A stretch of DNA of 61,601 nt from Oscillatoria salina IIICB1 (GTDB taxonomy: Bacteria; Cyanobacteriota; Cyanobacteriia; Cyanobacteriales; SIO1D9): positions 1 to 61,601 of the forward strand of contig NZ_JAAHBQ010000030.1 of assembly GCF_020144665.1 (NCBI RefSeq), given 5' to 3'. The first letter of the stretch is position 1. Every line of letters starts with the position of its first letter. The notes beneath the pieces are model-generated. The model searched no databases. It had not been told where the DNA came from and saw only the letters and a list, made by a program, of their open reading frames with translations. Shown piece by piece: positions 26,214-33,988 of this stretch. The position numbers were made by a program, and so were the translations under genes.

Positions 26214-28289
26214 ATGGTTCAATCGACCTTATACGTCAACCCAAAAACAGGCAAAGATAATGCTACAGGTAGTATTAGCGATCCCTTAAAAACGATCGCG
26301 CGTGCGTGCGATCGCGCTCAAAATCAAGATACCATTCGCTTAGCAGCCGGAAACTACGACACAGCTAACGGTGAAAAATTTCCGCTTGTCATCCCAGAGG
26401 GAGTAACAGTTATCGGAGACGAAGCCAGCAAAGGCAAAAATATTCTCATTATTGGTAGCGGCGAATACGATAGTCTTACTTTCAAAATCCAAAATGTTAC
26501 CCTCCTCCTCGAAAATAATGCCCAACTCAAAGGTGTAACCGTTACTAACCCAGTAGCAAAAGGTACTGGAATTTGGATTGAATCTACTGCACCAACAATT
26601 ACTAACTGTACCTTAATTAACTGTCGTCGCGAAGGAATGTTTGTCACGGGTAACGCCAAACCCATTATTTCTGAATGTCTTTTTGCTCAAAATGCTTCTA
26701 GTGGCTTATTTTTAGTCCGCAATGCTAAAGGAGAAGTGCGGCGCAATGTCTGTCAAAATACAGGTTATGGTATTGCTGTCAGCGACCAAGCAGCCCCCTT
26801 GCTTTCCGACAATCAACTAATGAATAATAAAGCTGGAATTTATCTTTCGCGCCAAGCTAGTCCCGTCCTGCGCCGTAATTTAATCGCCAATAATAGTAAC
26901 GGTGGCTTAGTAATTACAGGCGAATCTCGTCCCGAATTGGGTAACGCTCAAGATCCCGCAGGTAACATTCTCCGAGATAATAATAATCTCGATCTACGCA
27001 ACGAAACGACTTTGAGAGTTATTTCCGTCGGTAATCAACTCAACCCTGCCAAAGTTAGCGGAAAAATTGAATTTCCGGCGGCAATTGTCGAAAGTCGTAC
27101 AGTTGGACCAAGTTTATTTAACGATACTTCCGGTCATTGGGCAGAACCATTTATTAATCAATTAGTCGATCGCAATTTCGTCTCTGGTTTTCCTGATGGT
27201 AGTTTTCGCCCCGAAGCTAACTTAACTAGGGCAGAATATGCCGTTTTAATCGCCAATGCCTTTAATTTACCCCGACAAGTAGGCGCAGACTTTGGTACAT
27301 TCAAAGACGTTCCGGAAAACTTTTGGGCAGCCAGAGGCATCCAAAAAGCAGCAGAAATGGGCTTTATCGCCGGATTTCCCGATGGCACATTTCGCCCCCA
27401 AAGTAAACTAACCAGAGTCCAAGCGATCGTCTCCTTAGTCAACGGTTTAGGACTCAGTGGCAGCAATCCCAACCTACTCTTGTTTTATCAAGATCGCGCC
27501 CAAATTCCCAGTTATGCGACCGTAGCGATCGCCACTGCCACAGAAAAACGTCTAGTAGTAAACTATCCCCAACCAGACATCCTCGAACCTTTACGAGACA
27601 TTACCAGAGGCGAAATTATCACTTTAATTTACCAAGCATTAGTAGCCACCAGTCAAGCAGACGCGATCGCCTCTCCCTACATCGTCTCCCCCACCCTCGA
27701 ACTACCCTCCTTCGTCGATCTCCAACAACATTGGGCAGCAAGTTTTGTCACTTCTCTTGCTAGCATGGATTTAATCAGTGGCTTCGCTGATGGCACATTT
27801 AAACCAGATACACCCATCACTCGCGCTCAATTTGCCGCCTTAGTCGTCAAAGTCTTTAACCCCTCGCCAATTCGCCCCGCAACCCAATTTCTCGACATTC
27901 CCGTGGATTTTTGGGCAAAAGACGCGATTCAACAAGCCTATCAAGCAGGCTTTTTCTCCGGCTTTCCCGATCGCACTTTCCACCCCGAACAACATCTGCG
28001 ACGCATTCACCTCATTGTCTCCCTCGCAAGCGGTTTAGCTTTCCCCACCACCGATGAAAACCTACTCAATATTTACGAAGATCGAGCCGAAATTCCCACT
28101 TATGCTCGTTCCGCCGTCGCTGCTGCTACCCAAGCAAATATTATCGTATCTCACCCCCAACCCAACAAGCTAAAACCTTTACACTCAGCCACACGCGCTG
28201 ACGCTGCTGCTTTTGTCTATCAAGCAATGGTTTATCGAGGACGAGTCAGCAACCTCGACTCGCCTTATATTGTAAAGATTGGAGAGTAA
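26214..28289 (+). CDS. Right-handed beta-helix (DUF1565) protein with SLH repeats
   Basis: A 691-aa surface-type protein. Residues about 1-290 start with LYVNPKTGKDNATGS ... DPLKTI (DUF1565) and continue as parallel beta-helix rungs with NxS/T and right-handed-helix signatures (IYLSRQASPVLRRNLIANN), a fold of polysaccharide-binding or -degrading proteins. Residues about 310-680 contain SLH-type units in two blocks (GHWAEPFINQLVDRNFVSGFPDGSF, HWAASFVTSLASMDLISGFADGTF). No classical signal peptide is visible at the ATG I chose (26214), and the extension to 26091 runs into STRR DNA. Export is inferred from the SLH units. Confidence 0.85.
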   Translation: MVQSTLYVNPKTGKDNATGSISDPLKTIARACDRAQNQDTIRLAAGNYDTANGEKFPLVIPEGVTVIGDEASKGKNILIIGSGEYDSLTFKIQNVTLLLENNAQLKGVTVTNPVAKGTGIWIESTAPTITNCTLINCRREGMFVTGNAKPIISECLFAQNASSGLFLVRNAKGEVRRNVCQNTGYGIAVSDQAAPLLSDNQLMNNKAGIYLSRQASPVLRRNLIANNSNGGLVITGESRPELGNAQDPAGNILRDNNNLDLRNETTLRVISVGNQLNPAKVSGKIEFPAAIVESRTVGPSLFNDTSGHWAEPFINQLVDRNFVSGFPDGSFRPEANLTRAEYAVLIANAFNLPRQVGADFGTFKDVPENFWAARGIQKAAEMGFIAGFPDGTFRPQSKLTRVQAIVSLVNGLGLSGSNPNLLLFYQDRAQIPSYATVAIATATEKRLVVNYPQPDILEPLRDITRGEIITLIYQALVATSQADAIASPYIVSPTLELPSFVDLQQHWAASFVTSLASMDLISGFADGTFKPDTPITRAQFAALVVKVFNPSPIRPATQFLDIPVDFWAKDAIQQAYQAGFFSGFPDRTFHPEQHLRRIHLIVSLASGLAFPTTDENLLNIYEDRAEIPTYARSAVAAATQANIIVSHPQPNKLKPLHSATRADAAAFVYQAMVYRGRVSNLDSPYIVKIGE

Positions 28290-28323
28290 TTATCCCACCC
28301 AACTACAACTTTATCTAACTTTC

Positions 28324-29001
28324 ATGACCGATCCGCTCAACCAATCAAAAATTGCTCAAGCTGTGGCTTTACTCAGCCATTACTGTTTTGAAATGAAAGG
28401 CTACACTGCTGAAGAATTAGTTTTTCAATGGTTAGAAAATTATTCAGCCACTTGGATACGTTTAGCAATCATCGAAGCTTTATATCAAGGACGCTACAAA
28501 GCAATTTCGGTTGAGCAAATCCTCAATTTTTGGGAACGGCGAGAACAACCTACCTATCATTTCAACCACGAATTTGAACGTTTAATTTGTCGCAAAATTC
28601 CCCGCGATTTACTCGCTCCCCCAGAAGATTTGCCAGAAAATATTGCCGAAGAGGAATGGTATTTTACCGAACCCGAACCATCTGCAACTCAAACCAAGAA
28701 TACTGAAATTGAAACTATTTTACAAAAAACCAATTTACCAGATTATTCCTTCCCTACTTCTGCGAACACATTAGAGTCAGAAAGACAATTTCGTTCTCGC
28801 GAACCCACTCCAGAAACTGAAAGCCAACCAGAAATTGAAGTTGATACGAACAAGCCTTCTTCCCAACCTAGTTGGACAAGGGTAGAAGTGGTACAAAGTC
28901 CCATTCATCAATTTACTCCCTCTGACGAAGCTTCGGAATTTTTGCTCAAACTAAAAGCTGTCGCGCAAGGTAATGAACGACGCAGAAATCACGATAGATA
29001 G
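28324..29001 (+). CDS. Conserved hypothetical protein
   Basis: A 225-aa protein that I recognise only as a conserved-looking cyanobacterial unknown. The N-terminal 90 residues are helical (AVALLSHYCFEMKGYTAEELVF, WIRLAIIEALYQGRYKAISVEQILNFWERR). The middle is acidic with Glu/Pro/Thr and looks disordered, and a short conserved-looking C-terminus (IHQFTPSDEASEFLLKLKAVA) follows. The ATG at 28324 is preferred to an in-frame TTG at 28279 that would overlap the preceding gene. It starts 34 bp after the beta-helix gene and may be cotranscribed with it. Confidence 0.7.
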   Translation: MTDPLNQSKIAQAVALLSHYCFEMKGYTAEELVFQWLENYSATWIRLAIIEALYQGRYKAISVEQILNFWERREQPTYHFNHEFERLICRKIPRDLLAPPEDLPENIAEEEWYFTEPEPSATQTKNTEIETILQKTNLPDYSFPTSANTLESERQFRSREPTPETESQPEIEVDTNKPSSQPSWTRVEVVQSPIHQFTPSDEASEFLLKLKAVAQGNERRRNHDR

Positions 29002-29033
29002 TTAGTAGTAAATTATCTAATAATTTATAGTTA

Positions 29034-29802
29034 GTAGTGAGCGCTAAAGCGCTCTCCTAAAGCGAAATAAAGAAGCGTTAAAGCCCTAAGTACGAACATT
29101 CATTTTCCTCCTCTTTCGGTTGTTGTTTTTTCTTTTCTATCGCCGCAATAAAAGTTAGTAGTGAGCGCTGAAGCGCTCTCTTAATCAAAGCCAATAGTCA
29201 ACAAAATTAGGCAATTTTGTCCCCAATTATAAGGCGGACAAATAGATGAATTTTCTCTAACTTTTTCCTCAGCCCTAAAGCGAAAGAAAGAAGCGCTAAA
29301 GCGCTAACTACGAACATTAATTTTCCTCCTCTTTTTCTGATTCTTTTTTCTTTTCTATCGCCGCAATAAAAGTTAGTAGTGAGTGCTGAAGCGCTCTCTT
29401 AATCAAAGCCAATAGTCAATAAATCAGGCAATTTTCTCCCCAATTATAAGGCGGACAAATAGATGAATTTTCTCTAACTTTTTCCTCAGCCCTAAAGCGA
29501 AAGAAAGAAGCGCTAAAGCGCTAACTACGAACATTAATTTTCCTCCTCTTTTTCTGATTCTTTTTTCTTTTCTATCGCCGCAATAAAAGTTAGTAGTGAG
29601 CGCTGAAGCGCTCTCTTAATCAAAGCCAATAGTCAACAAATCAGGCAATTTTCTCCCCAATTATAAGGCGGACAAATAGATGAATTTTCTCTAACTTTTT
29701 CCTCAGCCCTAGAGCGAAAGAAAGAAGCGCTAAAGCGCTAACTACGAACATTCATTTTCCTCCTCTTTTTCTGATTCTTTTTTCTTTTCTATCGCCGCAA
29801 TA
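29034..29802. repeat. 217-bp tandem array carrying paired hairpins and a copied gene 3' end
   Basis: Equivalent points (TTTTCCTCC) fall at 29103, 29321, 29538 and 29755, giving periods of 218, 217 and 217 bp. Each unit has a plus-oriented hairpin (GTAG then GAGCGCT-GA-AGCGCTC, first at 29158-29178), about 115 bp of AT-rich spacer, a minus-oriented hairpin (AGCGCT-AA-AGCGCT then CTAC, 29292-29311), and a copy of the last 16-20 codons of the DUF6887 gene. The final copy is the true gene end. A lone plus-oriented hairpin (29034-29054) precedes the array. Confidence 0.92.
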
Positions 29803-30005
29803 CGTTCGCGAATTGCTGTTTCCATAATTTGGATATTTTCCGGAATTGGTTCGCCTTCAGGAGTGCAAGGTGGCGGATAAAAAGTTGCTTCTGAGTCGGG
29901 AGTGCGACGACTGTATAAAACTCGCAAAGGTTCTAAATCTTCTCGATGTGTAAGTGCATATTGGATAAGTTCTTTGTTAGTCATTTTTTCAAATTTCGGT
30001 TGCAT
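29742..30005 (-). CDS. DUF6887 family small protein
   Basis: An 87-aa protein matching DUF6887 (MTNKELIQYALTHREDLEPLRVLY near the start, RRTPDSEATFYPPPCTPEG in the middle). The C-terminus is a highly charged helix (IEKKKESEKEEE). It pairs with the overlapping DUF6888 ORF upstream, the usual partner order in cyanobacteria as I recall; the pair's function is unknown. The last codons and the TAG stop (NECS-stop) come from the repeat flank CTACGAACATTC, so the C-terminus was shaped by the repeat. Three non-coding copies of its 3' end lie downstream. Confidence 0.8.
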   Translation of the reverse strand: MQPKFEKMTNKELIQYALTHREDLEPLRVLYSRRTPDSEATFYPPPCTPEGEPIPENIQIMETAIRERIAAIEKKKESEKEEENECS

Positions 30006-30195
30006 CTAAAAACCTCCAAAGTCCATTAGGATAAACAGTAATTTGTAGTTCTTCACCTGCAAAAATAAATATCACTCTTGTTTGCTCGTCAAATCTGAAT
30101 AGTTGAATGTCTCGATAACCATTAGACAACATCTGGCAAACTCTGACGCAGGCTTGTGCTTGTTCGTCGGTGGGATTAATAGCTAATTCCTCAAT
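29989..30195 (-). CDS. DUF6888-like ORF without a conventional start codon
   Basis: The frame reads NPTDEQAQACVRVCQMLSNG, then FDEQTRVIFIFAGEELQI and PNGLWRFLDATEI, an excellent match to DUF6888 (about 65 aa). It overlaps the DUF6887 start by 17 bp. No ATG, GTG or TTG lies in frame between the upstream stop (30214-30216) and the conserved region; the first in-frame ATG (30135) would remove the first third. Either a rare ATT start (30195) is used or a small mutation has destroyed the start and the gene is decaying. Confidence 0.6.
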   Translation of the reverse strand: MEELAINPTDEQAQACVRVCQMLSNGYRDIQLFRFDEQTRVIFIFAGEELQITVYPNGLWRFLDATEI

Positions 30196-30331
30196 TATTA
30201 CACAAAGCTTAAATTATCATCTTTTTGTTGAGGAGAATTAGAAAAAATCGGTCTTTATTATTCTGAGGCTCTAGACTAACCGATGAGGGTTTGCATAAGC
30301 TTTTTTATCGACGATTTTAATTATAAGAAAA

Positions 30332-30353
30332 TGAGCGCTTTAGCGCTCACTAC
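30332..30353. repeat. REP-like hairpin downstream of the CpcS-type gene
   Basis: TGAGCGCT (30332-30339), TT, AGCGCTCA (30342-30349), then CTAC (30350-30353). On the minus strand GTAG stands directly 5' of the hairpin and TTTTCTTATAA follows it, so it could also terminate the lyase gene that ends 10 bp away. Confidence 0.65.
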
Positions 30354-30362
30354 GAACGTTTA

Positions 30363-30887
30363 TTATTGAGAGGTGACGCGTCTTATTTCTGAATAAAAAG
30401 CAGCTTGATTGAAGCCTGTGTTATCTTTAACTAAGCTCATCCGCATCCGCAAGTTTTCGCTGGCAAACCATTGTCTTTCTTCGGCGTAAATGTTGCTATC
30501 TTCGACAATTAAGGTTAAAGATTCGTCACTATTAATCAGATAACGACCTGTTTGGAGCGTTGGGGAATTGTTACTTCCTTGACGTAATAATTTCCCTGTT
30601 TGCGGATTTTTTTCGTCGGGAATGAGAACAATAAAAGTAGCACCTTTTTGTTTGGCTTGACCCCATTCTCCTGAATTGTCCCAACTGATTTTTGCACCTA
30701 CAGATGTAGGAGTTAGTTGACAATTATTTGCTTGACAAATTTGCCCTAGTTGTGCATTACTAGGAGCGAGAATTTCAATCCCAATTTCTGATTTATTATG
30801 CTGGGTTTCGGCGGGATTTAATTCATAGTTGCTTCGCTGAGAAAGCCATTTACCTGCACTTAAGTCAAAAAATTTTTTGATGTCCAT
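30363..30887 (-). CDS. CpcS/CpeS-family phycobiliprotein lyase
   Basis: A 174-aa protein of the S/U-type bilin lyase family (lipocalin-like barrel), which attaches phycobilins to cysteines (often Cys84 positions) of phycobiliproteins. Characteristic are the opening FFDLSAGKWLSQRSNYEL, the LIVEDSNIYAEERQWFASENLRMR block and the C-terminal FYSEIRRV. Whether it is the CpcS, CpcU or CpeS type cannot be told without comparison. A HEAT-repeat gene lies 136 bp upstream on the same strand, which fits a phycobilisome role for both. Confidence 0.85.
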   Translation of the reverse strand: MDIKKFFDLSAGKWLSQRSNYELNPAETQHNKSEIGIEILAPSNAQLGQICQANNCQLTPTSVGAKISWDNSGEWGQAKQKGATFIVLIPDEKNPQTGKLLRQGSNNSPTLQTGRYLINSDESLTLIVEDSNIYAEERQWFASENLRMRMSLVKDNTGFNQAAFYSEIRRVTSQ

Positions 30888-31023
30888 TATCTAAGTTGCT
30901 CTGCTGATGTTTACTTGAAATCAAATAGTCAGGGATGGGAATTCCTGACTATCAGCTAAAGTTCTCGTATTTGATTTTAGGCGATCGCATCGCATCCCAC
31001 CCCATCCCATCCCACTCAGGTGT

Positions 31024-31704
31024 TTAAGTTTCTCTAGCTGCTTTGGCTAAACGCTGGAGGGAGATAGTAGCGGCTTGACTAACTTGGGTATGGCTGTCTT
31101 TTTGCAAGAATTTCAGCGCGGAAAGGCTTTTATCGGTGTTGAGGTTGCCGAGGGCTTCTGCTACTCTTTGTCTGATCAGCCAGTCGTCTGAGTCAACGAA
31201 GCGTAAGATTTCCTCAACAGTATCTTCTGCTTTAATTTCTCCTAAAGCGGCGATCGCGGCTTGTTCTAAGACGGTTTCGCCACTATTCAATGCTTGCAGC
31301 AAGACTTGTTTCGCCCTCGGATCTTTTAAATTTCCCAAGGATACGGCTGCACTAAAACGCACTAGCCATTCGGTATCTTCGTAAAATGCTCTGACTAAGG
31401 CTTCAAAGGCTCTTTCGTCTTCTAAATAACCTAAAGCACCTGCGGCATCGGCGCGAATTCCGTAATCGGGATCTGTCTCTAATAACTTCACTAGAATCGG
31501 GTAGCATTCCTCTGTGGGTTTCACTCCCAAGGCAAATACTGCCATCGATCGCACTTGCAGGTTATCGTCGTCTAAAACTTTCTTAATTAAAGGTACTGCT
31601 TCTTCGGCGGGTACATTTCGCAACCCCGCAAGGGCGACCATGCGATCGCGCGAGTTCTCGCTTTCGAGTTGACTAGATAAATGTTCTAAATTTGGTTTGT
31701 TCAT
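31024..31704 (-). CDS. HEAT-repeat protein (bilin-lyase-like type)
   Basis: A 226-aa solenoid of about six HEAT repeats (AVFALGVKPTEECYPIL, AAGALGYLEDERAFEALV, AAVSLGNLKDPRAKQVLL, AAIAALGEIKAEDTV, VAEALGNLNTDKSLSAL). The fold is that of CpcE/CpcF, NblB and IaiH. It differs clearly in sequence from the NblB-like gene at 9633. The neighbouring CpcS-type gene suggests a phycobilisome-linked or chaperone role, but nothing in the sequence fixes it. It starts at ATG 15 bp downstream of the antitoxin gene. Confidence 0.78.
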   Translation of the reverse strand: MNKPNLEHLSSQLESENSRDRMVALAGLRNVPAEEAVPLIKKVLDDDNLQVRSMAVFALGVKPTEECYPILVKLLETDPDYGIRADAAGALGYLEDERAFEALVRAFYEDTEWLVRFSAAVSLGNLKDPRAKQVLLQALNSGETVLEQAAIAALGEIKAEDTVEEILRFVDSDDWLIRQRVAEALGNLNTDKSLSALKFLQKDSHTQVSQAATISLQRLAKAARET

Positions 31705-31719
31705 TCGATTTTTTATAAT

Positions 31720-32040
31720 TTACTCTTCACTTATTCGCTGCTGGAAACGTTCAATCACTTTCGGACTTAACTCTTCTTCTGGCTCAACCATTTCCCTTGA
31801 TTTTAAAATCTCTTTAGCTTCTGCCACAGAAACATTACCTAAACTTTGCAATAAACTCTCAAAAGACGATCTTTGTTTCTCAACTTTATCTTTAGATACT
31901 TGACGTAATGAAGATGTTAGAGTAACTTGACGAGTCAGAGCATAAACAATGTACTGATTAAGAGAAATCCCCTCTTGTTGGGCAAGACTCGCTAATTCTT
32001 GATGAAGTGTTTCGGGTAATCTTAAGGTAAGACGGCTCAT
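31720..32040 (-). CDS. Ribbon-helix-helix antitoxin (HicB-type N-terminus)
   Basis: A 106-aa protein whose N-terminus RLTLRLPETLHQELASLAQQEGISLNQYIVYAL is a clear RHH DNA-binding motif as in HicB-like and other antitoxins. The remainder is charged and helical and would bind the toxin. It follows a PIN-domain toxin gene by 9 bp and has an excellent GGAGGAAAT ribosome binding site. Because the toxin reading frame is interrupted, it may now act as an orphan antitoxin or repressor. Confidence 0.8.
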   Translation of the reverse strand: MSRLTLRLPETLHQELASLAQQEGISLNQYIVYALTRQVTLTSSLRQVSKDKVEKQRSSFESLLQSLGNVSVAEAKEILKSREMVEPEEELSPKVIERFQQRISEE

Positions 32041-32049
32041 TATTTCCTC

Positions 32050-32418
32050 CTATCCTGCTAAAAGAATAACTAATTCTTGTGGAGTCATAACTTGCAAGTT
32101 CAATGTTTCCTTTGCCTTTTGAAAGTCTCGAAGATATGTAATGGGAGAAGAAGGTCGCCAAGAATAATAAATGGTTGTGAAATTAGCAAGGGCAAGAAGA
32201 GTTCCCAAAACAGGTTGAAGTTTCTCCCATCGCTCCCTTGAAAGCTTACGAGATAAGACATCTGCGTATTCGTATGCTATTGCATCGGACACCTATACCT
32301 CTAAGTAGCCGACAAGCCAAGCGTCCACAATTAACCCTGCGGCACTTCTTTGTTTGGTCAAACCCTCAAAGACAACATTAGTATCAATGACAACACGAGG
32401 TTTAGATCGGGCAAGCAT
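32050..32418 (-). pseudogene. PIN-domain toxin interrupted by an in-frame TAG
   Basis: The frame begins at ATG 32418 and encodes RSKPRVVIDTNVVFEGLT (first PIN Asp in VIDTNV), then reaches TAG at codon 42 (32295-32293). It continues in the same frame with VSDAIAYEYADVLSRKL and ends in TPQELVILLAG. Together the two parts make a 122-codon PIN RNase of normal shape, so a single nonsense change is the simplest explanation. A GTG directly after the stop could restart translation of the C-terminal part, but that would lack the first catalytic Asp. Confidence 0.82.
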
Positions 32419-32517
32419 GACACTATAATAGCATTATCGGCGGTGTCGCTATGCTGTGCGAACTTGCACTACGCCCATTGGAGATGTTTTCTCAACTTTG
32501 GTTTCCTGAAATAAAAG

Positions 32518-33117
32518 CTATTTCACTCGAAAATGACCGAAATGTTCCTCTCCTTGACGAGAGGGAACTGAATTAGTTACAGGTTTGAGGGTGAGAATTT
32601 CAAACTTAGTTGCAAATAACTCTTTAATTTCTTGAACAGTGGAACCAAAGGGAGGTCCGCCGGGACGATTATGAGTGAAAAATATGCCGATCAATTCTCC
32701 TTCAGGTTTGAGGATCGAACTGACTACTTCTAGATATTCAAGGCGTTTTTCGGGGTAAATGGCACAAAAACAGGTATGTTCGACAACGTAATTGAAATAG
32801 CTCGGAAATTCTTTAGGTAAGGCGAAAATGTCGCCCAAAAGAAACTGGGCTGGTACTTGTTGCTGTTTAGCTAAAGAAGTTGCTGCGGCGATCGCACTGG
32901 GAGCAAAATCAAAGCCGATCGCCGCAAACCCATGACGAGCGAATAAAATTGTGTCATAGCCTCGCCCACAACCCAAAACGGCTGTCTTACCTGGTTTCGG
33001 CGCGTCGGGACTAGCAAGAAAACTTGCCAGTGGTGGGGTTGCTCCCCCCAAATCCCAGCGAGTTGTACCTTCTTGATAGCGAGATTCCCAAAAATCTGAA
33101 TTGTCGCGATCGTTCAT
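32518..33117 (-). CDS. Class I SAM-dependent methyltransferase, TPMT-like
   Basis: A 199-aa methyltransferase similar to the thiopurine S-methyltransferase family: FWESRYQEGTTRWDLGGATPPL at the start, the SAM-binding VLGCGRGYDTILFAR (motif I), GFDFAPSAI (motif II, acidic) and LIGIFFTHN. Members methylate small thiol, halide or tellurite-like acceptors; the substrate here is unknown. Its ATG overlaps the stop of the phosphatase gene upstream as ATGA, so translation is probably coupled. Confidence 0.87.
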   Translation of the reverse strand: MNDRDNSDFWESRYQEGTTRWDLGGATPPLASFLASPDAPKPGKTAVLGCGRGYDTILFARHGFAAIGFDFAPSAIAAATSLAKQQQVPAQFLLGDIFALPKEFPSYFNYVVEHTCFCAIYPEKRLEYLEVVSSILKPEGELIGIFFTHNRPGGPPFGSTVQEIKELFATKFEILTLKPVTNSVPSRQGEEHFGHFRVK

Positions 33118-33971
33118 ATTTTCTGCTGTCGTGGAAACAGACGTTCTAAACTTACTTGCAGGTTATTATGAGGATAAATATCTGCTTTTTTACTCCAAAT
33201 ATATTCTAGCGTTTCTTGATAGCTCAGATGACTATTTTTCCAAAAATAATAAGCAATACTTACCGAGCCACTTCTGCCAATTCCGGCTCGACAGTTAACT
33301 AATACTTTCTTTCCTTGCTCAATTTGTGACTCGATCCAGTTTACTGCTGCTAACAATCCTTCGTCAGCAATGGGATTATGCGCTCCATCCCGAAACCCCA
33401 TTTTCTGATAAAAGATTTTCCCATTAACTGGAAAAGTTAAAGTTAGTTCTTCAGCTAAATTCAGCACCGCATCAAAACCTAATTCTTCAGCTTGAGAAGC
33501 AGCAATAAAGTTACCTACATATACCCCTGGTGAAAATTCAATATAACTCGCTCCTGTCGTCCAATTCATCCCTGGTTTTGGCGCTGCTAACTTCAGACAA
33601 CCATTTTCTTGAAATTGTCCCACCCATTGCCAAATATCTCGCTCTTCATCTAAACCAATGCGATAAGTAAATTCATATTCCCCGACACTTGTCGGCAGAA
33701 AAGAACCTTGAAAAATAAACGTTTTTTCCCCTACTTGAGTTTGATTTTCTAAATCAATGGCGTGCCACTTTCCTTCACTATTAAACTTAGTTAAAGTATT
33801 TGTCCAAAGCTGAACTTTTAATTTTTCTCCTGGATAATCGCTCGTTAGTTTCACGCTTGCGCCGAAACGCTCCAGCATATAAAGTTTGAGATGAGATTTT
33901 AAACCCGGATTGCATTCTTCGATGCGAGCAAAGTTAAATTCTGATTTGCTAGTCATGCTAGAAATACTCAA
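33114..33971 (-). CDS. Dual-specificity phosphatase with N-terminal carbohydrate-binding-like domain (laforin-like layout)
   Basis: A 285-aa protein. Residues about 25-125 form a beta-sandwich-like region (KVQLWTNTLTKFNSEGKWHAID, SVGEYEFTYRIGL) resembling glucan-binding or E-set domains. Residues about 145-275 are a dual-specificity phosphatase with the P-loop NCRAGIGRSG (Cys and Arg present, the usual preceding His replaced by Asn), a likely general acid in MGFRDGAHN, and SVSIAYYFW. A carbohydrate module plus DSP is the arrangement of laforin and plant starch-excess proteins, which remove phosphate from glucans. Glycogen dephosphorylation is an inference. Confidence 0.75.
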   Translation of the reverse strand: MSISSMTSKSEFNFARIEECNPGLKSHLKLYMLERFGASVKLTSDYPGEKLKVQLWTNTLTKFNSEGKWHAIDLENQTQVGEKTFIFQGSFLPTSVGEYEFTYRIGLDEERDIWQWVGQFQENGCLKLAAPKPGMNWTTGASYIEFSPGVYVGNFIAASQAEELGFDAVLNLAEELTLTFPVNGKIFYQKMGFRDGAHNPIADEGLLAAVNWIESQIEQGKKVLVNCRAGIGRSGSVSIAYYFWKNSHLSYQETLEYIWSKKADIYPHNNLQVSLERLFPRQQKI

Positions 33972-33988
33972 TCAGTTCCGTTTCCATT

